Position numbers and translations under genes: made by a program. From assembly GCA_963833585.1 (NCBI GenBank), contig CAWHYF010000001.1, positions 558,001 to 622,000 on the forward strand: DNA of 64,000 nucleotides, given 5' to 3'. Source of the DNA: Bog-756 sp963833585. GTDB taxonomy: Bacteria > Actinomycetota > Acidimicrobiia > Acidimicrobiales > RAAP-2. This document shows, one piece after another, positions 17,136 through 25,478 of this stretch. Positions within the stretch are counted from its first letter, which is position 1; every line of letters begins with the position of its first letter. Under the pieces are notes generated by a model. It had not been told where the DNA came from. It worked only from the letters and a program-made list of their open reading frames with translations, and did no database searches.

Positions 17136-19719
17136 CAGAATCCCATCCCTTCCGTTTCCCGGTCTCGTCCGTCCAGCGTATTCGTCCGGGCCCGCCAACC
17201 CCGTTCCCTACGTCGTTCCTCGTCGGCGGCCCGGTGGGTGGACCTTCCGGCGGTCCCGGTCGGTTCGCAGGTGGGACACCTCGGAACGAGAGGCTCAGCC
17301 GTGGCCGCCCGGTGGTGAGGTCCCGACCCCGAGTTGGTCGGGGACGGGAGTCCCGGAGAAACGACAGGACCAGGGTCAGGCCACCGATGGCCGCCACCGC
17401 CAACCCCCACGGCTCCAGGGGCGGGACGAACCTGAATCGGACGTGGGTGACCCCGGCGGGAACCAGCGTCTGCTGAAAGAGCCCGGCGGGAACGCCGCCG
17501 CCGGTGGAGACCGTCAGGGTCCGACCGTCACCCGACGCCGTCCATCCCGGCAGGAACTGCACTCGCCTGGTGAGGACCGTGGGGCGGTCACAGCGCACGA
17601 AGGCGTCATCCCAGCCGGACCATCGGACGCTGCACCCTGCGGGTGGGGTGGGACCCGCCAGCTCTCGCCCCGAACCCGCCGCGGCGAGAGAGAACGGGGG
17701 AGCCGGCGACGTCAGCTGCCAGATCTCGGCGAAGCCGTCCCGATACACCAGCCGAGGGCCGGGCGGCGAGCCGGGGGGCGCCGCGGCCGGGAAGGGCTGA
17801 CCCTGTACGTCCAAGCCGTCCGAGCGTTCCACCACGTAGCGGACGCCGACGGCCTCGTAGGCCGGAAGGTGGGCGGCCAGCTCCTGGGCCGGCGTCGGGC
17901 CTGCGGGGTTGATACGCCCTCCTCCCGAGAACACCGCCGGGAGGGCATTGGGATCCAGCTGGCCGGCGATGTAGCTGTTCCACGTGGTCGGGACGGGAAG
18001 GTCGTTGATGTTGGCCTCGGCAATGCCGAAGTAGGAACCGTAGTTGGGCTGGATGGGTCCGAGGGTCACGAACCGGTAGCTGCCCAGATGGGCCTGGAGC
18101 CAGCGGACGGAACCGGTCTGCAGCGCGGTGGGAGGAGGGGCCGACAGCAAGGTGAAACCCAGCAGGAGGACGGCTTCGAGGCCCATGGCTCCGGCCATGA
18201 CCGCCCTCCCGACGCGCCGCCGGAACGGGGCCCCGCGCCCGTCGGTGGGTGGCGGCCGGCACGGGCTGGCGGCCAGGCAACCACCCACCACGAAGACGAC
18301 CAACATGGCCAGCCCGGCGATCAGGCTGAGGGTCGGATAGGTACGGGGGTGCCCGCCGGCGCGGCCCGAGGTCTGGACGGCCGTTCCCATGACCCCGAAG
18401 GCGGCGATCCCGGCCCAGATGGCCAGTCCTCCCACGAGGGTGGCCACGCCGATCAGCTTCGCCCGGGCGCGGGGGCTCCGGGCCAGGTCGTCCATACCGA
18501 GCGCCGCCAAGGCCACCGCCGCCAACTCCCACGACGGGTCCGAGTAGCGATAGAAGGCCGTGAGCCGAATTCCGGGGACCGCGGCCATCAGGTGGACGAC
18601 GGGGGGGAACCCGAAGGTCCGGAGGAGACAGAGCGCGATCCAGGCGCCCAGTCCGATCCGCAGCGCCGCCAGGCGGGCACCGAACAGCCCGAACAGACCG
18701 GCGGCGATCACCGTGATCATCAGGAATCCACCCACGTACGCCCAGGTCCCGGAAATGACGTCCGGGAGCCCTGCTTTCGTATGGAATCCGAAGATCGGCC
18801 CGAGGGAGTAGGGGAGCAGAAGCTGGCTCAGCCCCGCCGCCGGCACCGACGCCTGGGCGACCGCCCCGGTGTGACCTCCGGTGTAGCCGTGGGGGAGGTA
18901 ATCGGCGAAGGCCACGATCAGCGGGGCGGCCAACGCTGATCCGACCACCCCACCGAGGGCCAGCTTGCCCAGGCACGACCGCCAGAACGTGCGCCCCGAC
19001 CCGACCAGGCGGAACGCGGCCCACCAGACCGCGAAGACACCGTCGATGAAGGTGGTCTCGGGGAACCCGGCCAGGATGGAGAGGGCCAGCGCCAGCGCCA
19101 GGAGGCGCCAACCCCCCCGCCGACCTTGGCGTGCCGCCACGATGGCCCGCTCCACCCCGACCAAGGTCAGGGGCAGCAGCGCCGCCGGTCGAATCGGTGC
19201 GTGGGCCAACCAGGCGAAAGTCCCGCAGAGGCCGAAGGCCACGCCCGCCGCCGCCGCGAAGGTGCGGCCGACCGCGAGCCGACGCACCAGGAAATAGGTC
19301 GACCATCCCGCGATGACCTCGAGGCACCACTGCTCCACGAGCACTCCCGGATGGAAGACCAGGAGTGCGGTCAGGGGGAAGAACGCCCCGCTCTGCATCT
19401 CGCCGGCCAGCGGGGACCCGACCCCTTCGTACGGGTTCCACCAGGGGACATGGCCATGGAGCCAGTCGGAGATGGCCAGGTGTCCGAGGGCCTGGGCGGT
19501 GAAGCCGGCGTTCCCGTCGATGTAGGGAAGGCCGGGGAGCAGGCCGTGGACCGTCGGGGTCAACGCCGCATTGAGGACGAGCGGATTGCTGGTGACCAGA
19601 TGCACGATGGTGGGTGCGTTGGCCACTGCCACCGCGGCGAGGATGACCAGCAGCGGCACCCGGTGGGGGGAGCGGAGTGGCGCTCGCCCTCCCGTCGGCC
19701 GATTCAGGTGGATCCTCAC
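17125..19719 (-). CDS. Second large YfhO-like polytopic membrane protein
   Basis: An 864-residue protein with a first membrane segment at residues 20-40 (VPLLVILAAVAVANAPTIV), the family loop GHVPWWNPYEGVGSPLAGEM, about a dozen hydrophobic helices, and a long extracytoplasmic part before a last helix near residue 790 (WGLAVAAIGGLTLVLSFL). The final about 60 residues are a Pro/Gly/Arg-rich tail. It is the first gene of a two-gene unit with the GT2-methyltransferase fusion and shares architecture with the protein at 13224, suggesting two steps of one glycan pathway on opposite strands. Membrane topology fits a GT-C-like enzyme, which is inference. Confidence 0.78.
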   Translation of the reverse strand: MRIHLNRPTGGRAPLRSPHRVPLLVILAAVAVANAPTIVHLVTSNPLVLNAALTPTVHGLLPGLPYIDGNAGFTAQALGHLAISDWLHGHVPWWNPYEGVGSPLAGEMQSGAFFPLTALLVFHPGVLVEQWCLEVIAGWSTYFLVRRLAVGRTFAAAAGVAFGLCGTFAWLAHAPIRPAALLPLTLVGVERAIVAARQGRRGGWRLLALALALSILAGFPETTFIDGVFAVWWAAFRLVGSGRTFWRSCLGKLALGGVVGSALAAPLIVAFADYLPHGYTGGHTGAVAQASVPAAGLSQLLLPYSLGPIFGFHTKAGLPDVISGTWAYVGGFLMITVIAAGLFGLFGARLAALRIGLGAWIALCLLRTFGFPPVVHLMAAVPGIRLTAFYRYSDPSWELAAVALAALGMDDLARSPRARAKLIGVATLVGGLAIWAGIAAFGVMGTAVQTSGRAGGHPRTYPTLSLIAGLAMLVVFVVGGCLAASPCRPPPTDGRGAPFRRRVGRAVMAGAMGLEAVLLLGFTLLSAPPPTALQTGSVRWLQAHLGSYRFVTLGPIQPNYGSYFGIAEANINDLPVPTTWNSYIAGQLDPNALPAVFSGGGRINPAGPTPAQELAAHLPAYEAVGVRYVVERSDGLDVQGQPFPAAAPPGSPPGPRLVYRDGFAEIWQLTSPAPPFSLAAAGSGRELAGPTPPAGCSVRWSGWDDAFVRCDRPTVLTRRVQFLPGWTASGDGRTLTVSTGGGVPAGLFQQTLVPAGVTHVRFRFVPPLEPWGLAVAAIGGLTLVLSFLRDSRPRPTRGRDLTTGRPRLSLSFRGVPPANRPGPPEGPPTGPPTRNDVGNGVGGPGRIRWTDETGKRKGWDSGAT

Positions 19720-19987
19720 CGGTGCTGCTTTCTGCCGGATGACGCCAGTTCAAACCGGCCCGACCATCGTCCGGGTGAGTATAGAGAAGCGGCACACGGC
19801 CGGCCCGGCCGAGGTGGGCGCTCCGGGCTGGCGTACCCCGGGGGTCTGTGGCCTACCATTCGAGGGTGGCCTCTCCGAGTTGCGTGGGTGCTCTGGCGGG
19901 GGGAAGGTGGGTGCACCTTCTCCAACCGCACGCGCTCGGTGCCGGCGGGGCGACGGATCTACGAGTCCAGGGGGAGGCGTCGACGAG

Positions 19988-20617
19988 ATGAAGAGTCCGA
20001 GCCTGCGCGCTCCGGTGGTTCGATCGCTCGAGCTACCCGGATGGCGGGTCCGTCTGGCCACCCTGGTGGAGGGAGACTACGAGGCCTGGTTGGCCGTCCG
20101 GACGCGGTGCCGTGACTGGCTGGTCCCCTGGGAGCCGCGGTCGAAGGGCGCCCCGCAGGCGCCCGAGGATGCCGCCAGCTTCTCGGCCCGCTGCGGCATG
20201 CGGGAGCGGGAGCGGCAGCTGGGCAGTGGCTTCGGCTTCGGGATCTTCGTGGAAGGTCGGTTCGTCGGGGAGATCACCCTCTCGTCCATCCAGCGCGGAC
20301 CGTTCCAGAACGGCTCCATCGGCTACTGGGTCGACCAGGAGATGGCCGGGGCCGGCCTGATTCCCGAGGCCGTGGTGGTGGTCCTCCAATTCGCCTTCGA
20401 GACCCTGCGCCTCCATCGGATCGAGGTGGCCATCATCCCCCGCAATGCGGCCAGCCGCCGGGTGGTCGAGAAGCTGCAGCTCCGGAACGAGGGGGTGGCC
20501 ATGGGCTACCTCGAGATCAACGGCCAGTGGGAGGACCACGTCCGCTACGCCATGACCTCCGAGGAGTGGACCCTCCGGGGCCCCGAGCTGCGGGCGGCGT
20601 GGCTCCAGCGGAGCTGA
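19988..20617 (+). CDS. GNAT family N-acetyltransferase (RimJ/RimL-like)
   Basis: A 209-residue acetyl-CoA-dependent acetyltransferase. Recognisable blocks are VRLATLVEGDYEAWLAVR, GFGIFVEGRFVGEITLSSI, SIGYWVDQEMAGAGLIPEA (the Q/R-x-x-G-x-G/A acetyl-CoA loop is the degenerate QEMAGAG), FAFETLRLHRIEVAIIPRNAASRRV and a C-terminal WEDHVRYAMTSEEW typical of RimJ. ATG 19988 follows a purine-rich GGGGGAGGC and excludes an upstream low-complexity extension. The target could be ribosomal protein N-termini or small amines. It is divergent from the YfhO-like gene. Confidence 0.88.
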   Translation: MKSPSLRAPVVRSLELPGWRVRLATLVEGDYEAWLAVRTRCRDWLVPWEPRSKGAPQAPEDAASFSARCGMRERERQLGSGFGFGIFVEGRFVGEITLSSIQRGPFQNGSIGYWVDQEMAGAGLIPEAVVVVLQFAFETLRLHRIEVAIIPRNAASRRVVEKLQLRNEGVAMGYLEINGQWEDHVRYAMTSEEWTLRGPELRAAWLQRS

Positions 20618-20622
20618 CCGAC

Positions 20623-21669
20623 CTACCCGTCGATACCCCGCACCACGGCCGGTGAGTGTCGGAAGAACTGTTCCACGTCCTGCTCGTACCGGTAGGCGGG
20701 CTCGCCCGATCCGGTGGCCCGGCGGAGGTTGTTCGCCCGGGCGAAGCTGACCACCGCCCCGGCACTGGTGTAGCGGTACTCGAAGCCCCGTGCCCTCAAC
20801 TTGGACGTGTCCACACCCCGGCCGTAGCGGACCAGGCCCTCCATCTCGGGTGGGAACTGCACCGACCCCAGCCGGCGGAGGGGAGCCACGAAGGCCCGGG
20901 GCCTGAACGGGGGGAGGGGCAGGAGGAACGCCCCGCAGATCGAGGCCACCTCGCTCCAGGGGAGCTTGCCCGCGCCGGCCACGTTGAACACCCCGGGGAT
21001 CTGGCGGCCGGTGACGTATTCCAGGGCCCGGACCACGTCGTCCTCCTCGATGAACTGGACGGGCGGGTCGAACCCGGCGATGGAGGGGAGCAGCCGCCGG
21101 CGGAGGTTCTGGCTGATGGGGGTGATGATGTCGGTGCCCAGCACGTTGGCGAAGCGGAGGACCGACACCACCAGGTGGGGGTTGTCGTCGGCGAAGTCCC
21201 GCACCAACGCCTCCACCTCGATGAGCGAGCGCTCCACCCGGGTCCGCACCGGGCCGGTGCGCTGGTCCTCCTCGCGGAACCAGGCGGGGTCGGTCTCGGC
21301 CGCTCCGTAGACGTGGGTGGAGGACTTGACCACCACCTGGCGGACCGAGGAGCCGGCGGTTCCCGCCGCCGCCAGCAGGTTGAGCGTCCCGATGACGTTG
21401 ATCTCGTGGAGGTCCCGGCTGGACACCTTGACCGAGTTGGTCTCCAGGAAGGTGTGCACGATGGTGTCCACCTGGGTGGCCCGGACGATCCGGTTGAGGA
21501 TGGAGTACTTCTGGTCCGAGCGGACGAACTCGGTCCGCTCCAGGGGGACCCGGGGCTCGTTGGCCCCGAGCCCCAGGATCATCTCGACGTCGGGCTCGTT
21601 CTCGAGTGCCTGAGCCATCCGCCCACCCCAGAAGGTGTCCAGCCCGGTGATCAGGACCCGGCGACCCAC
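20623..21669 (-). CDS. NAD-dependent epimerase/dehydratase family protein (extended SDR)
   Basis: A 348-residue SDR. The N-terminus VLITGLDTFWGGRMAQALE is a modified dinucleotide-binding loop, with GLDTFWGG where GGxGxxG is usual. Further motifs are IVHTFLETNS, VVVKSSTHVYGA and IEEDDVVRALEYV. The usual YxxxK is not obvious near residues 140-150 (RTRVERSLIEVE), so it may be an atypical or non-catalytic member. It lies 4 bases downstream of the acyltransferase gene and is the last gene of a three-gene unit with GT2 and PlsC, suggesting a role in lipid or lipid-linked sugar modification. Confidence 0.8.
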   Translation of the reverse strand: MGRRVLITGLDTFWGGRMAQALENEPDVEMILGLGANEPRVPLERTEFVRSDQKYSILNRIVRATQVDTIVHTFLETNSVKVSSRDLHEINVIGTLNLLAAAGTAGSSVRQVVVKSSTHVYGAAETDPAWFREEDQRTGPVRTRVERSLIEVEALVRDFADDNPHLVVSVLRFANVLGTDIITPISQNLRRRLLPSIAGFDPPVQFIEEDDVVRALEYVTGRQIPGVFNVAGAGKLPWSEVASICGAFLLPLPPFRPRAFVAPLRRLGSVQFPPEMEGLVRYGRGVDTSKLRARGFEYRYTSAGAVVSFARANNLRRATGSGEPAYRYEQDVEQFFRHSPAVVRGIDG

Positions 21670-21673
21670 CGGC

Positions 21674-22735
21674 TCAGCCGAACCAGACGCTGCGGCGCTC
21701 CCGCAGCATGTCGTGGAGGGCGTCCTGCATCCGGGCCCGGATGGCCTCGGCCTCGTCCATCACCCGGCTTCTGGAGTACCGCTCCAGGCCCGGTTCCACG
21801 TCGAAGGTGACCGGGTCGAGGACCCGCAGCTTGAACTTGGACGGGAAGTACGTCACGTACCCGGCGGGGCCCATCAGGAGGGCGTTGGCGGTCACCGGGA
21901 AGTAGGGGAGATTGAACAGCTTGGCCACGCTGGGGAGGCGGAAGAGGATGGGCATGGACTCCTCGGCCCCGACCACGGCGATGGGGACGATCGGCACCCC
22001 GGCCCGCATGGCGATCTCGACGAAGCCGCCCCGGCCGAACCGGCGGAGCCGGTAGCGGTCGGTGTAGGTCTTGGAGGTGGCCTTGGTTCCCTCGGGGAAC
22101 ACCAGGGCCAGCTGCTGCTGGTCGTGGAGCAGGCGGTAGGCGTTGTCGGGGTGGGCCGGGACCCCGCCGGTACGCGACCAGAGCGTGCCCACCACCGGGA
22201 TGGTGCGGAAGAAATAGTCGGCCAGCCCGTAGACCGGTCGTCCCAGCTCCTCCTCGATGCCGTGCATGATGGCGGGGGCGTCCGAGGGGATGGCGCCGGC
22301 GTGGTTGGCGATGAGCAGGGCCCCGCCGTGGTGGGGGATCTTCTCCAGTCCGTCCCACTCCACCCGGAACCAGTACTTGTAGATCGGGTTGTAGATCCGT
22401 CGGACGATGGAGCGCATGTGCTCGGAGCGCCCCCACTCGTCCACATCCGAGCGTCTCGGATCGGGGGGACCGCTCACCTCGGGGCCGGGCCGGGCCAAGG
22501 GCATGATGGACAGCGAGGCCGGCGGGGGAGCCTGCTCGACCCGGACCTTCTCCCTCACCGCCGGCACCTCGTCCTCATCGGACTGGTGGAGGCGGGCCTG
22601 GCTTCGGGCCTCGGTCTCGGTGTCGTCGCAGACCATGCCCGGATCGAGGCCCTGATCCAGTCCCTGATCGAGGCCCTGGTCCGCCCGGTCGCCGGTCGGG
22701 GTCCGGTCGGCGGGTTCGGCGCTCACTCCGGTCAT
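21674..22735 (-). CDS. 1-acylglycerol-3-phosphate O-acyltransferase-like protein (PlsC family)
   Basis: A 353-residue acyltransferase. The catalytic NHx4D motif is NHAGAIPSD and the substrate-binding block is FPEGTKATSKTYTDRYRLRRFGRGGF. PIVPIAVVGAEESMPI follows. The N-terminal about 100 residues are a disordered, acidic extension with the tandem repeat DQGLDQGLDQGLDPG. The catalytic domain starts near residue 110 (SIVRRIYNPIYKYWFRVEWDG). It probably acylates a glycerophospholipid or glycolipid precursor at the inner membrane face. It is 16 bases from the upstream GT2 gene and 4 from the downstream SDR gene. Confidence 0.88.
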   Translation of the reverse strand: MTGVSAEPADRTPTGDRADQGLDQGLDQGLDPGMVCDDTETEARSQARLHQSDEDEVPAVREKVRVEQAPPPASLSIMPLARPGPEVSGPPDPRRSDVDEWGRSEHMRSIVRRIYNPIYKYWFRVEWDGLEKIPHHGGALLIANHAGAIPSDAPAIMHGIEEELGRPVYGLADYFFRTIPVVGTLWSRTGGVPAHPDNAYRLLHDQQQLALVFPEGTKATSKTYTDRYRLRRFGRGGFVEIAMRAGVPIVPIAVVGAEESMPILFRLPSVAKLFNLPYFPVTANALLMGPAGYVTYFPSKFKLRVLDPVTFDVEPGLERYSRSRVMDEAEAIRARMQDALHDMLRERRSVWFG

Positions 22736-22751
22736 CGTACTGCCGCCGGCG

Positions 22752-23795
22752 TCAGGCCATCCCGGTACGGTCGGATGCCGCCCGCAGCCGTCCGGTCAGG
22801 GGGCCCAGCCCCACCAGGGCGTCCAGGGTCATGGACCGCCGCGACACGTCGAGGGACGGGAACTCGGCCCGTAGGGCGGAGTGCACGGTCGCCACATCGG
22901 TGGGGTCCACCAGGGGCAGGAGGGTGATCACCGACGGACCGTTGGCCACGATCGGGACCGGTGCCCCGGTCAGGGTGCCGGCCACCACCTCGGTGATGGT
23001 CTCCACCGGCACCGGTAGCGACGGGACCCCGATGCCACCGCCCCGGCTGCCTCGCACCACGACACTCGGCACCGGGGGAGTGGCCAGCAGGCCGAATCTC
23101 GAGCGGTAGACGTCGCTGAGCATGGTCACCGAGTCGTTCAGGGGGTGGATGGTGCTCCCCGGGACGTTCTTCCACTGCACGGGGACCTCGGTGACCTCCA
23201 GCCCCAGGCGCCGGGCCCGGGCCAGCAACTCCACGTCGAAGGCGAATCGGTCGATGGGTACCAGGTGGAACAGGAGCCGGGCGACCGGCGTCCGGAAGGC
23301 CTTGAATCCGCACTGGGTGTCCTGGAGGCCCAGCCCGGTCCCGGTGGTGACCAGGCGGTTGAACAGTCGGCCCATCACCGCCCGGACCGCGTAGGTGCCG
23401 TCCACCATGGAGTCGACCAGGGCCCGCGAGCCGATGGCGACGTCGGCCCTGGCCAGGGCGTCGAGCAACGAGGGCACGGCCCGGGGGTCGATGGCCATGT
23501 CGGCGTCCATGTAGGCGACGAGGGGCGTCCGGGCCAGGGCCACCCCGGTGCGCACGGCCGCCCCCTTACCCCGGTTGACCGGCAGGGTGACGACCCGATG
23601 GTGCGGGAGGTGGGCCAACAACGATCGGGCGGTCTCGGACGTCCCGTCGGTGCTGCCGTCGTCGATGACCACCACCTCGGTCGCCTCGACGTCCACCGCC
23701 CCGTGCGCCACCGCGTCGGCGAAGCGCTCCATGCCGGCGGGCAGGCGGTGGGCCTCGTTGAAGGCCGGCACGAGGATGGTGAGCCGGGGCGTCAT
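22752..23795 (-). CDS. Dolichyl-phosphate glucosyltransferase-like GT2
   Basis: A 347-residue GT2 with strong similarity to Alg5/GtrB-type enzymes: TILVPAFNEAHRLPAGM, VVVIDDGSTDGT, VNRGKGAAVRTGV, AYMDADMAIDPRAVPSLLDA (catalytic DAD), DTQCGFKAFR, FAFDVELLARARRLG and EVPVQWKNVPGSTI. The enzyme would transfer a sugar from a nucleotide donor to polyprenyl phosphate on the cytosolic face. A C-terminal extension of about 110 residues lacks clear membrane helices and has no recognised domain. First gene of the GT2-PlsC-SDR unit. Confidence 0.88.
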   Translation of the reverse strand: MTPRLTILVPAFNEAHRLPAGMERFADAVAHGAVDVEATEVVVIDDGSTDGTSETARSLLAHLPHHRVVTLPVNRGKGAAVRTGVALARTPLVAYMDADMAIDPRAVPSLLDALARADVAIGSRALVDSMVDGTYAVRAVMGRLFNRLVTTGTGLGLQDTQCGFKAFRTPVARLLFHLVPIDRFAFDVELLARARRLGLEVTEVPVQWKNVPGSTIHPLNDSVTMLSDVYRSRFGLLATPPVPSVVVRGSRGGGIGVPSLPVPVETITEVVAGTLTGAPVPIVANGPSVITLLPLVDPTDVATVHSALRAEFPSLDVSRRSMTLDALVGLGPLTGRLRAASDRTGMA

Positions 23796-23891
23796 GAGCA
23801 GGTCCCGACCCTATGCGCCCATCAACGGCCTCGGGGTGCAGGCCGTCGGCGGGCCGGGGCCGGGGCCAGGGCTGGGCACGACCCATTCGGC

Positions 23892-25262
23892 CTACGGCCG
23901 GGCCGCCCCCACGAGGCCCTGGTACCAGATGGGGTCGAAGCTCACCAGGGTCCCGGTGTGGGCGGCCTGGATGATGGTTCCGCTCCCGTAGGGGGTGGCC
24001 CGCCCGTCGAGGTAGGGCCCCACGTACATCACCACGTGATCGATGCCGGTGCCGTCGATGTCATAGAAGATCAGGTCCCCGGGCTGGAGGGCGTTGAGGG
24101 GCACGTGGGGGAACGAGGCGTACTGGTCGGCCGCCGAGTGGTCCATGCCCACCCCGGCCTGGGCCCAGGCCAGCATGGTCAGGCCGGAGCAGTCCACGCC
24201 GGCGCGGCTGGCCCCGCCCCAGGCGTAGGGGACGCCCAGGTACTTCATGGCCCCGTGCACGGCCGCCAGGCCGGCGGCCTGGGCGGTGCCGCTGCTGGAG
24301 ACGCCGACGGTCCCGCTGCCCGAGGAGCCGGCGGCCTGGTTGGCCGCCAGGGTGGCGTTGACGGCCGCCGCGCTCCCCGCTCCGACGGTGGCGGCCACCT
24401 GGGCCGCCTGGGCCGCCTGGGCCGCGGCCGCCTGGGCCGCCGCGGGGTCGGCCGCCACGGCCGCCGCCTGCGCCGCCGCCTGGGCCTGCGCCGCCGCCTG
24501 CTGAGTGATCTGGACGGCCAGACTTCCCTTGACCTGGGCCAAGGTGGCCTCGGACTGGGCGTTGACCGCCTCGGCGCTCTGCCGGGCCGTGTTGACCTGG
24601 GCCAGCTGGGTCGTCTCGGCCTGCTGCTCGGCCAACAGCTTGGCCTGGGTGGTGCTCAGTTGCTTCTGGCCGGCCTGCATGCTGGCCACGTCGTCGGCCA
24701 CCTTGCTCGAGCCCAGCTGCTGGTAGTAGTCCTGGGTCTGGCTGGCGCTGGACGGCGCCGCGAAGAGCGAGGCCATGGCGCTGGACGACGTGTCGTTCAT
24801 GTAGGCCTGCACGGCGTCACCCCGCAGGCGGGCCCGCTCGGCGGCCAGCCGGGCCTTGGCTGCGTCGATCGACGCGGTGGTGGTGTGCAGCGAGGACTGG
24901 GTGGTGGCCAGATTGACCTGGGACTGGTTGTAGGCCTCGTCGGCCTGGTCCAGCACCGCCTGCTGTTGGGAGATCTGGGAGCTAAGGGCGGCGACCTGGG
25001 CCTCGCCCGCGGCGATCTGGGCCTGGGCCGACGAGGGATCGGTCGACGGGACGGTGGCCGGGGTGCCCGCCGCCGACGACGTGGTCGAGGTGCTGGCTGG
25101 CGTGGCCCCGGCGATGCCGGTCCCGGGCCCGACGGTCACCAGGGCCAGGGCGCCGGCCGTGACCAGGGTGACGGCTGCGGCCCGGATCCGGGTGGTGGAC
25201 GTGGCTCGGCGCCGACGGCGCCGGGGCACCGAGACACGAACCGCCGATTGCCCCTGCTGCAC
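23892..25262 (-). CDS. Secreted NlpC/P60 peptidoglycan endopeptidase with N-terminal coiled coil
   Basis: A cell-wall hydrolase of 456 residues. It has an Arg-rich N-terminus and a Sec signal peptide (AAAVTLVTAGALALVTVG), a long coiled coil (about residues 80-240, many Gln/Ala heptads), an Ala/Gln-rich linker (about 240-300), and a C-terminal NlpC/P60 domain. Catalytic Cys358 sits in AGVDCSGLTMLAWAQAGV and His409 in GTGIDHVVMYVG. The layout resembles RipA and CwlO. The GTG at 25262 has AAGGAG 8 bases upstream. It likely cuts gamma-D-Glu-mDAP bonds during growth or separation. The coiled coil would keep it inactive or bind a partner such as FtsEX, which is inference. Confidence 0.92.
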   Translation of the reverse strand: MQQGQSAVRVSVPRRRRRRATSTTRIRAAAVTLVTAGALALVTVGPGTGIAGATPASTSTTSSAAGTPATVPSTDPSSAQAQIAAGEAQVAALSSQISQQQAVLDQADEAYNQSQVNLATTQSSLHTTTASIDAAKARLAAERARLRGDAVQAYMNDTSSSAMASLFAAPSSASQTQDYYQQLGSSKVADDVASMQAGQKQLSTTQAKLLAEQQAETTQLAQVNTARQSAEAVNAQSEATLAQVKGSLAVQITQQAAAQAQAAAQAAAVAADPAAAQAAAAQAAQAAQVAATVGAGSAAAVNATLAANQAAGSSGSGTVGVSSSGTAQAAGLAAVHGAMKYLGVPYAWGGASRAGVDCSGLTMLAWAQAGVGMDHSAADQYASFPHVPLNALQPGDLIFYDIDGTGIDHVVMYVGPYLDGRATPYGSGTIIQAAHTGTLVSFDPIWYQGLVGAARP

Positions 25263-25478
25263 AGCAAACTCTCCTTGCCCGCGATCGATGCCGTTCCCCG
25301 GAGCTACCGTGGCGGTGGATCTGCTGCCCCGGCGACCGACCCGTCGTGTGCGTTCTGTTCTCCTGCCCCATCACCTACGCTCCATGGGCACAACCACCGG
25401 TCATCGACCGGCGTCTGTCGTTCCCGCCGCGAACCGCCGCAGGTCCCACTCGGTAAGTTGCTGGTTTGTATCGGCAGC

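Noticed and set aside
25263..25478. c-di-AMP (ydaO) riboswitch upstream of the NlpC/P60 gene
   Set aside because: Such riboswitches often precede actinobacterial wall hydrolases, but the conserved core strings (for example GAACCCG...CAGCTAAC) are absent.
23145..25478. A very long plus-strand open frame (over 2 kb) running into the carboxylesterase
   Set aside because: It is the shadow of the minus-strand GT2 and NlpC genes. The protein would be Gly/Arg/His/Gln-rich with no domain before 25479.
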